The position numbers were made by a program, and so were the translations under genes. Of a DNA stretch of 64,000 bases, positions 24,954 through 32,656 are shown one piece after another; the first letter of the stretch is position 1, and every line of letters begins with the position of its first letter. Under the pieces are notes generated by a model. It did not search any database and was not told the origin of the DNA. It was given only the letters and a program-made list of their open reading frames with translations. This DNA is from FACHB-T130 sp042747725. Its GTDB lineage: Bacteria; Cyanobacteriota; Cyanobacteriia; Cyanobacteriales; FACHB-T130. The stretch is taken from positions 163,250-227,249 of the forward strand of contig NZ_JBHZGO010000023.1 in assembly GCF_042747725.1 (NCBI RefSeq). Reading direction: 5' to 3'.

Positions 24954-24984
24954 GAACTGACAAGTCAGCGCAACGCGCGATCGC
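24954..24984. repeat. Dispersed palindromic repeat, copy 4
   Basis: GAACTGACAAGTCAGCG followed by CAACGCGCGATCGC, in the orientation of copy 1. With copy 3 it brackets the carotenoid oxygenase gene in inverted orientation. Confidence 0.75.
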
Positions 24985-24999
24985 ATCCTTCTCTATCTC

Positions 25000-25099
25000 T
25001 ATAGCAGTCCTAGATTCGTGAAGGCGAGATCCGCGACTTCGTAAGAGTTGTCGCGGATCTGAAGGGCTGACATCTCACGACTCAAATAGGATTGTTATA
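25000..25099. mobile_element. Second MITE-like element, about 100 bp
   Basis: The ends TATAGCAGTCCTA and TAGGATTGTTATA are inverted repeats (two mismatches). Inside is a perfect 11-bp inverted repeat AGATCCGCGAC/GTCGCGGATCT and a looser TCGTGA/TCACGA pair. It differs from the three-copy element. It ends six bases before the first possible start of the PEBP gene, so it may carry that gene's promoter. Confidence 0.65.
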
Positions 25100-25143
25100 T
25101 ATGAATGAATGCGAACAACTTTTATTCTAAACTGACACTAACG

Positions 25144-25602
25144 ATGAAACTTGAAAGTACGGCTTTTACTGCAAATAGTGTAATTCCGTCTAAATACACC
25201 TGCGACGGCTCAAACATTTCCCCATCTCTTAGCTGGAATTCCCCTCCAGAGGGTACTCAGAGCCTCGCTTTAATCGTTGACGATCCGGATGCGCCTGGAG
25301 AAATTTTTGTCCACTGGGTTCTCTACGATCTCCCGCCTGAAATTCGCCATCTGCCTGGAGGCATTCCTAGTCAAGCAAACCTAGCTGAAGGGGGAGTCCA
25401 GGGTAAAAATGATTTTGGCAATTTAGGTTATGGTGGCCCTTGCCCGCCTAGTGGTACGCATCGATACTTTTTCAAACTCTACGCACTAGATCGACTATTA
25501 AATTTAGCAGCGGGTGCCACTAAAAACCAGTTGGAAGCGGCAATGAATGGTCATATTCTGGCAGCAGCAGAACTCATTGGGCGTTATAGTCGCCAGCGAT
25601 AA
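25144..25602 (+). CDS. YbhB/YbcL-type PEBP (Raf kinase inhibitor-like) protein
   Basis: 152 residues from ATG 25144 (MKLESTAFTANSVIPSKYTC), the normal family start; the ATG at 25105 would add 13 unrelated residues. Signature blocks: CDGSNISPSLSWNSPPEGTQS, LIVDDPDAPGEIFVHWVLYD with the anion-binding DPDxP and HW pairs, and GPCPPSGTHRYFFKLYALD. Bacterial members bind phosphorylated or anionic ligands, and their physiological role is unclear. Cytosolic, with no signal peptide. A strong hairpin terminator follows the stop. Confidence 0.93.
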   Translation: MKLESTAFTANSVIPSKYTCDGSNISPSLSWNSPPEGTQSLALIVDDPDAPGEIFVHWVLYDLPPEIRHLPGGIPSQANLAEGGVQGKNDFGNLGYGGPCPPSGTHRYFFKLYALDRLLNLAAGATKNQLEAAMNGHILAAAELIGRYSRQR

Positions 25603-25633
25603 TCTTGCCGCAGTTCACAATTAATCTGCAAAA

Positions 25634-25657
25634 AAAACACCTTGAAAAAGGTGTTTT
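25634..25657. terminator. Bidirectional rho-independent terminator
   Basis: AAAACACCTT pairs perfectly with AAGGTGTTTT around a GAAA loop, with a longer A run on the left and T/A on the right. It separates the PEBP gene from the convergent membrane-protein gene 20 bp away and can serve both. Confidence 0.9.
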
Positions 25658-25676
25658 AAATGTTGGTCATCAATTT

Positions 25677-26297
25677 TTATGTATGATGCCGGGGAGTCCG
25701 GGCACCTAAAGATGAGCCAATTAGCGATGCTGCTAAACCTAATAGAGAACCGATTGTAAACGACCAACCTGCCTTAGCTGTGGCACCCGCAATATCACGA
25801 GTTTGCTGAGCCGTTACATTAGGCGCGTTGTTGGGTACATTTACCCCACCTTGTTGTGCTTGGTTGACGATTTCTCCAGCATTTGCTCCGACGATGCCGA
25901 ATGCACCCGATATTCCACTTGCCAATAACCAGGAACTCAATGCCAAAGTAGTCGCCCAGAGAATGGCTCCATTTAACATTGCCGTATTTCGGTTCATCGG
26001 GCCACTGGCACGGGCGGCTACCCAACTACCAACCAAAAGTGAAAGGAACAAAGAGATAATCGACCAAATTCCGACTGCTCTCCCAACATCATCGGCATAG
26101 GATCTGGGTGCGCCTGAACCGGCAATATTAGTAGCACCAATTGCGGCTCCTAAAGCACTCAGAATTAGCTGAGTGGCTAAAGCAGTGACAATACCGGCAA
26201 AAATGGGACCCCACCTTACACGATCGTGGTACTCAACAATTTGATTGCCAGCAATTGGCTCTACAACAACCCTGTCTTCGCGATTTGTGTATGACAT
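25677..26297 (-). CDS. Multi-pass membrane protein of unknown function
   Basis: 206 residues. A hydrophilic N-terminus of about 30 residues precedes a hydrophobic region with about four predicted helices: GPIFAGIVTALATQLILSALG, IWSIISLFLSLLVGSWVAA, AMLNGAILWATTLALSSWLLA, and at the C-terminus SFTIGSLLGLAASLIGSS. Small-residue motifs (GxxxA, AxxxG) suggest tight helix packing. Similar proteins are common in bacteria under stress-related labels, but I cannot assign a family with confidence. ATG 26297; the region upstream holds no other gene. Confidence 0.7.
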   Translation of the reverse strand: MSYTNREDRVVVEPIAGNQIVEYHDRVRWGPIFAGIVTALATQLILSALGAAIGATNIAGSGAPRSYADDVGRAVGIWSIISLFLSLLVGSWVAARASGPMNRNTAMLNGAILWATTLALSSWLLASGISGAFGIVGANAGEIVNQAQQGGVNVPNNAPNVTAQQTRDIAGATAKAGWSFTIGSLLGLAASLIGSSLGARTPRHHT

Positions 26298-27069
26298 AGC
26301 TCACCGCTTTTCCTGTTTTTATTTTTTATAGAGCTACTTTTTTCTAACTTTCACCCTTGGGTTATACTTTATGCTGGTATTTATCTGAGTATATCTATCA
26401 GTAGGAAGAATCATGATATCTATCGCTAGAAATAATAAGTGTTCTATTTAGTTGAAAAGCGCGATCGCAATCATTAAAAAAATATTGGCTCTTCCGTAGT
26501 TGGTATGCTAAATTTATAGTCAAGAAGCGCCACAAGCTATACTAGCCATGAATTTAAGCCAATTTAGCGTTTATTAAATAGAAAATACAGTCCAAAATCG
26601 TTATACCTTGCTAGGTAAGCCTTTCAAGTTTTGGAATCAACTTTTTAGCATACCAAGTAATGAAGAGCCAAAAAATTTGAGCTTTACGGCTGTTTCGATG
26701 GCAGTGATGAGCAATAAAAAGCCAGACTGGTCGCTGTACTATCGCATCCCGTTCCGCTCAAAAACACAACAAATAACTGCCACTCCGTCCGCCGATAATA
26801 TCCGGAATCCCAGCAAAAAAATCCGCAGGGCATGACTACCCTAGACGACTTCAACGGTGACAATTGCTAAAAATGCTTTTAACACAGCTTTTTGAATGAC
26901 ATCAGTTGTTGTTACAATCATTAACTATCCTCGTCAAAAATTTCTTTTTCTGGGAATTTGGGGCATAGACGAGGTAAAGCCAAGCTATCTGCTGTGTTTA
27001 AAGCTTCGGGATTTATGCTTCCGGAATGGAAACACTGAAAAATTGTAGAAACTCAAGATAAAATCGACC
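26298..27069. other. 770-bp intergenic region without a convincing gene
   Basis: AT-rich, with one HIP1 site near 26461. A 75-codon plus-strand frame at 26608-26835 lacks a Shine-Dalgarno sequence and any recognisable composition. No long inverted repeat was found by eye. It includes the promoter regions of the divergent membrane protein and TPR genes. Confidence 0.45.
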
Positions 27070-28167
27070 GTGCAAAAACAGACTTTATTAGTAGCCAGTC
27101 TCTTGTTGGTGCCAGCGATCGCCACCGTCAAAATGCCAGTTGTCCAAGCTGCTCAACTGGTAGCCCAGGACAATCAACAGCAGGTGAGCGAACTGCTGCG
27201 GCAGGGGCGTAAGTTGGTGGATGCGGGAGATATTGCCAGAGCTTTGGCAGTTTATCAACAAGCTGCCGTTCTCGATCGCGAAAACGCCCGCATATTCTCC
27301 GGCATCGGCTATTTACAAGCAGTTCAGGGCAACTACCGAGAAGCAGCCAAAGCTTATCAACAGGCTGTCACCCTCGAACCCAAGAATGCTGATTTTCAGT
27401 ATGCTTTGGGTTACACTCTCGCGAATCTTGGAGACAATGCCAGTGCCGCAACCGCCTACCAGCGTGCTGCCCAGCTCAACAACAAGAACCTGAATGCCTA
27501 TCTAGGATTAGGGGTGGTATTACAGCGTCAGGAAGATTATCAAGGCGCGATGCAAGCCTATGAAACTGCCCTCCAGCTCGATCCGAAAAATTTGCAAGCT
27601 TATGAATTTATCGGCTCCGCCCTCCTGAAGCAGGGACGTCCCGCAGAAGCCATTCAAGCTCTCCAGCAGGCTGTCGCCCTCGCCCCTAATGACAGCGGCG
27701 TGCAGTTGAACTTGGGAGCCGCTTACATGAAGCAAGGCAACGTCACGGCTGGGATTGCGGCTTTAGAACGGGCAGCCAAGATAGAACCTCGCAATGCTCA
27801 GATTAGCCTCCAGATTGGCAAAATTTTCCAAACCGGGAATAATCTGGATGATGCCTTAAAGGCTTATCAACGGGCAGTGCAGATCAAACCCGATCTAGTG
27901 GAAGCTCAGACAGCGATCGCTGATATTTTGCTAAAGCAGCAGGACTACCTAATGGCAATTGTTGCCTATCGGCGGCTGGTGGAAATGTCGCCGGAAAATG
28001 CCCAAGCTTTCTACAACTTGGGAATGGCGCTCAGAGGGAGAGAAAGGGTACCCGAAGCGATCGCTGCTTTTGAGCAAGCCCGCGACCTTTACCAGCGTCA
28101 GGGTCAGACGGAAGGCTCTCAGAGAGCGAATTCCGCCCTCAGAGAACTGCAAAAAGACCGAAGCTAA
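27070..28167 (+). CDS. Secreted TPR-repeat protein
   Basis: 365 residues starting at GTG 27070. Residues 1-27 form a Sec signal peptide (LLVASLLLVPAIATV, with cleavage likely at VQA-A). The rest is a solenoid of about nine tetratricopeptide repeats, e.g. ARIFSGIGYLQAVQGNYREA and ADFQYALGYTLANLGDNASA, with the W/L-G-Y-A-P consensus. Such proteins act as periplasmic or outer-membrane-associated scaffolds in cyanobacteria; the partner is unknown. It is transcribed alone, and a hairpin follows at 28281. Confidence 0.88.
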   Translation: MQKQTLLVASLLLVPAIATVKMPVVQAAQLVAQDNQQQVSELLRQGRKLVDAGDIARALAVYQQAAVLDRENARIFSGIGYLQAVQGNYREAAKAYQQAVTLEPKNADFQYALGYTLANLGDNASAATAYQRAAQLNNKNLNAYLGLGVVLQRQEDYQGAMQAYETALQLDPKNLQAYEFIGSALLKQGRPAEAIQALQQAVALAPNDSGVQLNLGAAYMKQGNVTAGIAALERAAKIEPRNAQISLQIGKIFQTGNNLDDALKAYQRAVQIKPDLVEAQTAIADILLKQQDYLMAIVAYRRLVEMSPENAQAFYNLGMALRGRERVPEAIAAFEQARDLYQRQGQTEGSQRANSALRELQKDRS

Positions 28168-28280
28168 GCGCAAATGACGAATGACTGATTGATAGCTTCT
28201 TAAGAACTTATTAAGAGTCTCGGCTTGGGGAAATTTCTGCGGATAACTTGGACTGCAAGATACCTCCTAACTGCGTCCTC

Positions 28281-28323
28281 AGCCCCATTGATGTCAGAAC
28301 AATTTAGAGCATCTAATGGGGCT
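28281..28323. terminator. Hairpin downstream of the TPR gene
   Basis: AGCCCCATT (28281-28289) pairs with AATGGGGCT (28315-28323), with an inner GATG/CATC extension and a 16-nt loop. No U tract follows, so termination is not certain. It lies between convergent genes. Confidence 0.5.
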
Positions 28324-28353
28324 TCCGTATTTTCGACTTGGGATTTTGGATGA

Positions 28354-29535
28354 TTAGGCTGGGGTTGAGCAACGGATAGATTCTGGTTGTTCGCTCGTAG
28401 AACCCGCTCTAAAATCTAAAATTTCGACCAAAGCATCAACACTGGCATCCGATAAATCCGCCAGGGAAACCACTCGCTCTAAATTGGGAAAGCAGCGGCG
28501 GATAGCATGGTTGTAGCTCGGATCGTAGTGGCACTCTAGTAAGTCTCTCACCAATTTTTCCCACTGCCCAGCATCAATGAGCTGGTACCATTCGTGGAGT
28601 TTTTCCCAACCATAGCGAGATTTCAGTCTGTGCAACTTCCCTTTCAAAACCTCTGGGTGGGCGATTAAGTGAGGATATTCTTGCAAAAGCCACTGAATTC
28701 TAGCTTCTACAGGCAGCTGAATTTCTAAACAGCTTGCTTGTTTCATTTGCTGCCAGAGAGATGGGGGCAAATAAATGCGCCCAATTTTATTACTCTCTGC
28801 TTCCACCCACACCGGAAAGTTGGGATCGAGGCTTTGCAACTGTTGCAGTAGCAGGGATTCAAAGTGTTTTTGGGATGGCTGAGGCTGGGGATGGGTAATC
28901 GATAATTGTCTCTCTGCTTCAGATGCGATCGCCCTTGTCTCTACAAGCTGCTCCTTAGCTCCTTGGCTCCCATTCTCCCACTCTTCACCCAGGAGAGAAC
29001 CACGATGGTTTGCTAAACCTTCCAGATCCAGCATCTGAATGCCAAACTGAGCCAGACGGCGCAAAATGTGGGTTTTACCGCTGCCAGTCATTCCAGATAA
29101 TATCCGGAAGGTAAAGCGTTCTGGTAGGTGTTGCAGTTGCTCTCGTACCAAGGAACGATAGGTTTTGTAGCCACCTTGGAGGACAGTAACTTGCCAACCA
29201 ATTTGACTTAAGACTGTCGCCAAACTGTTAGAACGCTGTCCTCCACGCCAGCAGTATACAAGGGGATGATAGTCTTTGCCTTTTTCGGCAAAGTGATGGG
29301 TGAGGTGATGGGAAATATTTTGAGAGACGAAGGCAGCGCCTAGTTTACGGGCGGTGAAAGGACAAACTTGTTTGTAGAGCGTTCCGACTTTAGCGCGTTC
29401 GTCGTCATCCAGAATGGGCAGGTTAATGGCACCTGGTATCCGATCTTCAGCGAATTCGCTGGGTGAGCGGACATCAATAATTTCGCTGTAAGTTTCTGCC
29501 TCAGATAGCTGAGTATAATTGGGCGATCGCGGCAT
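28354..29535 (-). CDS. mnmH: tRNA 2-selenouridine synthase MnmH/SelU
   Basis: 393 residues. The N-terminal rhodanese domain begins IIDVRSPSEFAEDRIPGAIN and has the active-site loop YCWRGGQRS with the catalytic Cys. The C-terminal P-loop ATPase half starts at LSGMTGSGKTHIL (Walker A). This pairing defines MnmH, which converts 2-thiouridine in tRNA wobble positions to 2-selenouridine through a geranylated intermediate. Whether this organism makes selenophosphate (SelD) is not visible here. HIP1 sites at the N-terminal end fit the host genome. Cytosolic. Confidence 0.93.
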   Translation of the reverse strand: MPRSPNYTQLSEAETYSEIIDVRSPSEFAEDRIPGAINLPILDDDERAKVGTLYKQVCPFTARKLGAAFVSQNISHHLTHHFAEKGKDYHPLVYCWRGGQRSNSLATVLSQIGWQVTVLQGGYKTYRSLVREQLQHLPERFTFRILSGMTGSGKTHILRRLAQFGIQMLDLEGLANHRGSLLGEEWENGSQGAKEQLVETRAIASEAERQLSITHPQPQPSQKHFESLLLQQLQSLDPNFPVWVEAESNKIGRIYLPPSLWQQMKQASCLEIQLPVEARIQWLLQEYPHLIAHPEVLKGKLHRLKSRYGWEKLHEWYQLIDAGQWEKLVRDLLECHYDPSYNHAIRRCFPNLERVVSLADLSDASVDALVEILDFRAGSTSEQPESIRCSTPA

Positions 29536-29625
29536 TGTTAAATATTAAATATTAATGGCTAATTGCTGATGGCTAATTGAAGGATTGTTCAAGCACTCTT
29601 CGATTAGCCATTACCTAATACCATC

Positions 29626-30807
29626 TTATGTTTGGGATAAGCGTTTGAGCGTTTGACCTCCTAGCAGTCGGTCAGTTTCTTCCAGTAATGCGGGAATTTT
29701 GTCGGCGTGGGGACTATGGGCGAGACATTGCCGGAGGTCTAGTTCTCGCACCCGATCCGCTTTGGCTCCGGGAAACCAGTGGCTGGCGTTGCCCAGTAGG
29801 TTGTAGCGCATTTTAGCGTACTCAATCATATCGTAGGCGATCGCTAGATTTCTCAGCCACAGAATCACTTGTATATTCAGTCCACCAGGCGTTGCTTCTG
29901 GCTTTGGTAAGCCAATGTGCCAGGTTTTTACCCAGTCTTCTCCTAGGGTAGACTTCGCTTCTTTCTCCAAGCGATGAAGAATTGGCAACAAAACTGACTC
30001 TGCCTTCTCTAACAGCGGCAAGGTCTTCAGGTGTTCGTCAAAATCCTCAGGTCGTGACGCCCCCACACTAAGAGTATGCACCTGTAAATGACTCAGGCAA
30101 AACAAATCGTTAAACACCATTGGGCTGAGGGGATAGCACAAATCCACCAATTTTTGCGGTGGTTTAAACAGCATTCCTCCTTTCTCCGAAGGGCTGATAA
30201 TAAAAACGCCCATATCGTGCCGAGAAGCTGCCTCAATTGCCGACCAGTTGAACTGATTGATGTAGTACCAGTGCAGGTTAACGTAGTCAAACTGGTTCGT
30301 CTCAATCGCCTTCACAATCATATCGGTCGGTCCGTGAGTCGAGAAGCCAATAAACCGAACTTTGCCTCGATCTTGTAGCTGTCGCGCCACCTCCAGACAG
30401 CCGCCAGGTTTAATGCTATCGTGCAGCAAATCGGCGTTATTGATGCCGTGTAGCGACAGCAAATCAACGTAATCTAGCTTCAAGTAAGCCAGCGACTTCT
30501 CAAATTCTTGGCGAAATTCTTTAGCGTCTGCTTTCGGGCTGATTTTCGTCTGGACAATCAGTTTTTCTCTGGGAAAAGTCGGCAAAATCCGCCCCAATTG
30601 CATCTCGGAGGTGCCGTAGCCACGGGCAGTTTCAATGTGATTGATTCCGACTTCTAAGGCTCGGCGAATCGTTGCTTCTACATTCCGTTGATTATCGCGG
30701 GGAATTCGCCAGGCGGGGACATCCTGCCACTTAAACTGATAGCGCATTCCCCCACAAGAAAACACGGGCATTTGTAATTCTGTACGCCCAAAGCGCCGAT
30801 ACTGCAT
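29626..30807 (-). CDS. Aldo/keto reductase family oxidoreductase
   Basis: 393 residues from ATG 30807 (MQYRRFGRTELQMPVFSCG); the frame to 30858 adds 17 unrelated residues. The N-terminal 280 residues are an AKR barrel: GINHIETARGYGTSEMQLG with the catalytic Asp position replaced by Glu (HIETARGYG instead of DTAxxYG), the Tyr retained, VQTKI with the Lys, and IGFSTHG. A C-terminal extension of about 110 residues is not a ferredoxin-type domain. Members with this HIETARGYG form are common in cyanobacteria. Substrate unknown. Divergent from the DM9 gene with 72 bp between starts. Confidence 0.88.
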   Translation of the reverse strand: MQYRRFGRTELQMPVFSCGGMRYQFKWQDVPAWRIPRDNQRNVEATIRRALEVGINHIETARGYGTSEMQLGRILPTFPREKLIVQTKISPKADAKEFRQEFEKSLAYLKLDYVDLLSLHGINNADLLHDSIKPGGCLEVARQLQDRGKVRFIGFSTHGPTDMIVKAIETNQFDYVNLHWYYINQFNWSAIEAASRHDMGVFIISPSEKGGMLFKPPQKLVDLCYPLSPMVFNDLFCLSHLQVHTLSVGASRPEDFDEHLKTLPLLEKAESVLLPILHRLEKEAKSTLGEDWVKTWHIGLPKPEATPGGLNIQVILWLRNLAIAYDMIEYAKMRYNLLGNASHWFPGAKADRVRELDLRQCLAHSPHADKIPALLEETDRLLGGQTLKRLSQT

Positions 30808-30879
30808 CTTTCTAAATACATAAGAAAACTGCTGAATTGTGCTTGTAGTTAAGCACAACTATTTTTAGGGTAATTCAGT

Positions 30880-31416
30880 ATGCTTGCAAACGTTGTTCGT
30901 ACTACCTTGCTATCTTTTTTACCAGCAACCCTGCTGCTGGCATCAAGTTCTGCTATCCTGGCTCAGAATAGCCCCCGTCCTGAAGGAGCCTTGAATTGGG
31001 TAGGTGCATCGAATAGAGAAATTCCGCCCGATGCCGTGGTTGGTGGGTATGAATCAGGGCGTCGTTTGTACATCTGTCGTGCCGAATATAACGGTGGCGT
31101 GCATCCGGGAAAAGTTGTCGGCAACAATTGTAATTTTGGTTGGGGAGAAGAGGAAATTCTCAGCCCTTTCTATGAAGTTTTAACCGCGCCGCGAAACGTT
31201 CGGATTGCTTGGATAGAAGCATCGAACGGACGGGTGCCAACAGGTGCGATCGCTGGTGGTATAGAAGCAGATCGAGATATATTTATCTGTCGGGCATCTC
31301 ACAATAATGGCGTCCATCCCGGAAAAATTGTCGGTAGCAATTGCAATATTAGTTGGGGAGGACAGGAGATTCTCAAGCGCAACTATCAGGTAGCCGTGCT
31401 AAGGAGAAATCGTTAA
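30880..31416 (+). CDS. Secreted protein with two DM9/DUF3421 repeats
   Basis: 178 residues. The signal peptide is about 1-28 (LLSFLPATLLLASSSAILAQ). Two tandem copies of a DM9-type unit follow: copy 1 has PPDAVVGGYESGRRLYICRA then GVHPGKVVGNNCNFGWG, copy 2 PTGAIAGGIEADRDIFICRA then GVHPGKIVGSNCNISWG. DM9/DUF3421 proteins are best known from insects and molluscs, where some bind mannose-rich glycans; bacterial ones are little studied. The two Cys per repeat could form disulfides in the periplasm or outside. A lectin-like role is inferred. Confidence 0.85.
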   Translation: MLANVVRTTLLSFLPATLLLASSSAILAQNSPRPEGALNWVGASNREIPPDAVVGGYESGRRLYICRAEYNGGVHPGKVVGNNCNFGWGEEEILSPFYEVLTAPRNVRIAWIEASNGRVPTGAIAGGIEADRDIFICRASHNNGVHPGKIVGSNCNISWGGQEILKRNYQVAVLRRNR

Positions 31417-31497
31417 AAATCCGAGTTTAAGTTTATGCGATCGCTAGGATTTAGCGTCAACAAAAAAACGCCTGAAACTAGGATAGGGTCGGATTTT

Positions 31498-31591
31498 CAG
31501 GACTTACGCAAAGCTTATACATATAGCGTTCTTGTCGGTTCAATCCCCCTGTGGTTGCCCAAGAGATGTCGCGCAAGTTGCGTAAGTCCTG
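31498..31591. mobile_element. MITE-like element, copy 3 (94 bp, diverged)
   Basis: CAGGACTTACGCAAAGC and TTGCGTAAGTCCTG are perfect terminal repeats. The left half matches copies 1 and 2 (GCTTATACATATAG). The right half differs (AAGAGATGTCGCGCAAG in place of the GGTGATG stretch), so this copy has diverged or is a sub-family. It lies between the DM9 gene and rpiA. Confidence 0.8.
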
Positions 31592-31672
31592 ATTTTGTCT
31601 CGCACGGTAAAAGAGACAAAATCCTGATATAGAGCAGATTGGTAATTTTGCTCTGAGCATCACAAAAGAAGA

Positions 31673-32383
31673 TTAAGCTTCTCGCACAATCGGCTTACCA
31701 TCTACCACTTCGCCCACTAACACTAAATCTGTGACGCCCACAAATAAACCATTTTCCAAAACGCCAGGAATATTATTGAGCGTCTTTTCCAGTTCTCCAG
31801 GATTATCGATGGTGTCAAATTTTACGTCAATTACCAGATTGCCTTGATCGGTGACGACGGGACCCGCTTTTTTGACGCCCATCCGCAATTCTGGCTTACC
31901 GCCTAGCTTTTCGATCGCCCGCATCACGGGTGTCATCGCCATCGGAATTACCTCTACTGGCACGCGGAAGCTGGAACCCAGTCTGTCAACTAGCTTGGAA
32001 CTATCGACCACGACGATAAACTGTTCTGCCAAATAATCTACTATCTTTTCCTGAGTGTGAGCAGCACCGCCCCCTTTAATCAAATTGTGCTGCGGATCGA
32101 CTTCATCGGCTCCATCAATGGCAATATCAATGCGATCGGCTTCATCCAGGGTGGTTAAGGGAATTCCGTACTGTTTAGCCAGCACGGATGCTTGAAATGA
32201 GGTAGGGATGCCTTTGATGTCTTTGAGATCGCCGGACTTCAAGCGATCGCCCAAAAATTCAATTGCATAAGCGGTCGTCGATCCGGTGCCCAGCCCCACT
32301 ATCGTACCCGACTGGACGCGGGCGGCGGCGGCTTTCCCGACTTCCTGCTTCATCACCTTAACGGGATCTTGTTCTGCGGTCAT
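31673..32383 (-). CDS. rpiA: Ribose-5-phosphate isomerase A
   Basis: RpiA interconverts ribose-5-phosphate and ribulose-5-phosphate in the Calvin and pentose phosphate cycles. 236 residues from ATG 32383 (MTAEQDPVKVMKQEVG), with AGGAG about 9 nt upstream. Motifs: IVGLGTGSTTAYAIEFLG (phosphate loop), DIAIDGADEVDPQHNLIKGGGAAHTQEK (catalytic Asp and Lys-Gly-Gly-Gly), and GNLVIDVKFD. Length is normal for the family. Cytosolic. Confidence 0.96.
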   Translation of the reverse strand: MTAEQDPVKVMKQEVGKAAAARVQSGTIVGLGTGSTTAYAIEFLGDRLKSGDLKDIKGIPTSFQASVLAKQYGIPLTTLDEADRIDIAIDGADEVDPQHNLIKGGGAAHTQEKIVDYLAEQFIVVVDSSKLVDRLGSSFRVPVEVIPMAMTPVMRAIEKLGGKPELRMGVKKAGPVVTDQGNLVIDVKFDTIDNPGELEKTLNNIPGVLENGLFVGVTDLVLVGEVVDGKPIVREA

Positions 32384-32656
32384 TCTGAAAACTCCTGGCG
32401 ATATTGACAACTTGGCTCTGTAGGCTAGGATCGCTTAGCAATACTACTCGGTTAATTTCTCCCCCATTCCTCTCCACCTCTGCCATGCACCACTTCTAAA
32501 AGAAGAGTGTTTTTAGCTTTGAGGAGAGTCCAATTTCCCTCTTTCCCGTGTATGGAAGGGGGGTTTGAGGGGTGCGATCCGATCCGAAAAGTAGGCGATC
32601 GCGTAAACCTAAACCAACTCAGCTGCAATCAGTCTACTATCTGGAGTTCCCTTCCT

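Noticed and set aside
26608..26835. 75-codon plus-strand frame in a long spacer
   Set aside because: No ribosome binding site, no homology I recognise, and the composition resembles noncoding DNA.
32507..32656. 50-codon N-terminal extension of the TPR-CPBP protein
   Set aside because: It translates a purine-rich spacer repeat (GGAAGGGGGGTTTGAGGGG) and has no TPR or signal-peptide character; the ATG at 32657 is the better start.
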